Shown in pieces: positions 33,219 through 33,408 of a stretch of 33,408 bases of DNA (position 1 is its first letter; every line of letters starts with the position of its first letter). A model generated the notes under the pieces. That model ran no database searches, was not told the DNA's origin, and saw only the letters and a list, made by a program, of their open reading frames with translations. Made by a program: the position numbers and the translations under genes. Origin of the DNA: Clostridium sp. CAG:510 (GTDB lineage Bacteria; Bacillota; Clostridia; Lachnospirales; Lachnospiraceae). Location of the stretch: contig FR880832.1 of assembly GCA_000434615.1 (NCBI GenBank), forward strand, positions 67,964-101,371. The letters run 5' to 3'.

Positions 33219-33408
33219 TGTTCTGCTCTTTTTCTTCTTTCGTATTCACGGTTAATGAGCTGTACCATCTCTTCGTCCCCGCACAGGTTGTCCGGGTGAA
33301 AAATCTTTAGAAGCTCCTTGTACCGCTTCCGTAAGGTAATGGGATTGCTGACACCCTTAAACAGTACGGCAATCACATCGTCCGGCTTTTCATTCCGTAC
33401 CACACCGC
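33206..33408 (-). CDS. J-domain (DnaJ-like) protein, carboxy-terminal part
   Basis: Only the last ~65 codons are in the window; the gene enters from the right edge. The GTG at 33403 that opens the visible frame is probably internal. The segment ITLRKRYKELLKIFHPDNLCGDEEMVQLINREYERRK contains HPD, the motif that stimulates Hsp70 ATPase, in helix II-III order of a J-domain, and the protein ends soon after. A small J-domain protein of this sort is common in Clostridia; it need not be the main DnaJ. Its end overlaps the rpmB terminator. Confidence 0.7.
   Translation of the reverse strand, partial: GVVRNEKPDDVIAVLFKGVSNPITLRKRYKELLKIFHPDNLCGDEEMVQLINREYERRKRAEQKPV

Overview
The window looks like ordinary chromosome from a low-to-moderate GC Gram-positive anaerobe of the class Clostridia, most likely family Lachnospiraceae. 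Grounds: the HisZ plus short-form HisG arrangement, the radical-SAM (TIGR03960) / DUF2344 (TIGR03936) / RNase G trio, the rpmB | asp23-fakA-recG cluster, rsmD-coaD lying near a YlbJ-like gene, RecU, strong AGGAGG ribosome binding sites, and a tRNA without an encoded CCA. A FliB-type flagellin lysine methylase suggests a motile lineage or one that was motile. No phage, transposon, CRISPR or rRNA was found.

Layout. (1) 1-3867, plus strand: ABC ATPase, FliB-like methylase, a decayed L-2-amino-thiazoline-4-carboxylate hydrolase gene, a GNAT acetyltransferase, a DUF188/YaiI protein and dtd. This is the most accessory-looking part. (2) 3928-3998, minus: tRNA-Gly(CCC) with its own promoter. (3) 4171-9709, minus: a small membrane protein, a TetR regulator, the TIGR03960 radical SAM protein, its DUF2344 partner, RNase G and a NUDIX hydrolase, closely packed. 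(4) 9847-14941, minus: a partial histidine operon hisZ-hisG-hisD-hisB-hisIE behind a near-consensus sigma-A promoter with a dyad just downstream of the start, ending in a strong hairpin. (5) 14968-19379, minus: rsuA-type synthase, HAD phosphatase, SDR oxidoreductase, a membrane protein, an RluA-type synthase and recU. (6) 19449-20375, plus: a YlbJ-like membrane protein convergent with (7) 20342-27600, minus: parE-parC-rsmD-coaD, a coiled-coil protein and a cell-wall amidase. (8) 28617-32780, minus: asp23 (yloU)-fakA-recG-degV. (9) 32979-33164, plus: rpmB, divergent from asp23 and convergent with a J-domain gene cut by the window end.

Functional themes. The his cluster covers the ATP phosphoribosyltransferase (HisZG), cyclohydrolase/diphosphatase (HisIE), dehydratase (HisB) and dehydrogenase (HisD) steps; hisA, hisF, hisH, hisC and the phosphatase must be elsewhere. 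Its HisIE carries an extra amino-terminal domain that reads as a HisF-like barrel lacking both catalytic aspartates, the most unusual protein here. FakA and a DegV-family protein in one cluster are compatible with a complete fatty-acid kinase. The amidase, translationally coupled to a coiled-coil protein, has an unusual double-anchored build. I found no convincing wholly new system; the findings rank the oddities. All family assignments were made by reading sequence and motifs, without database searches.
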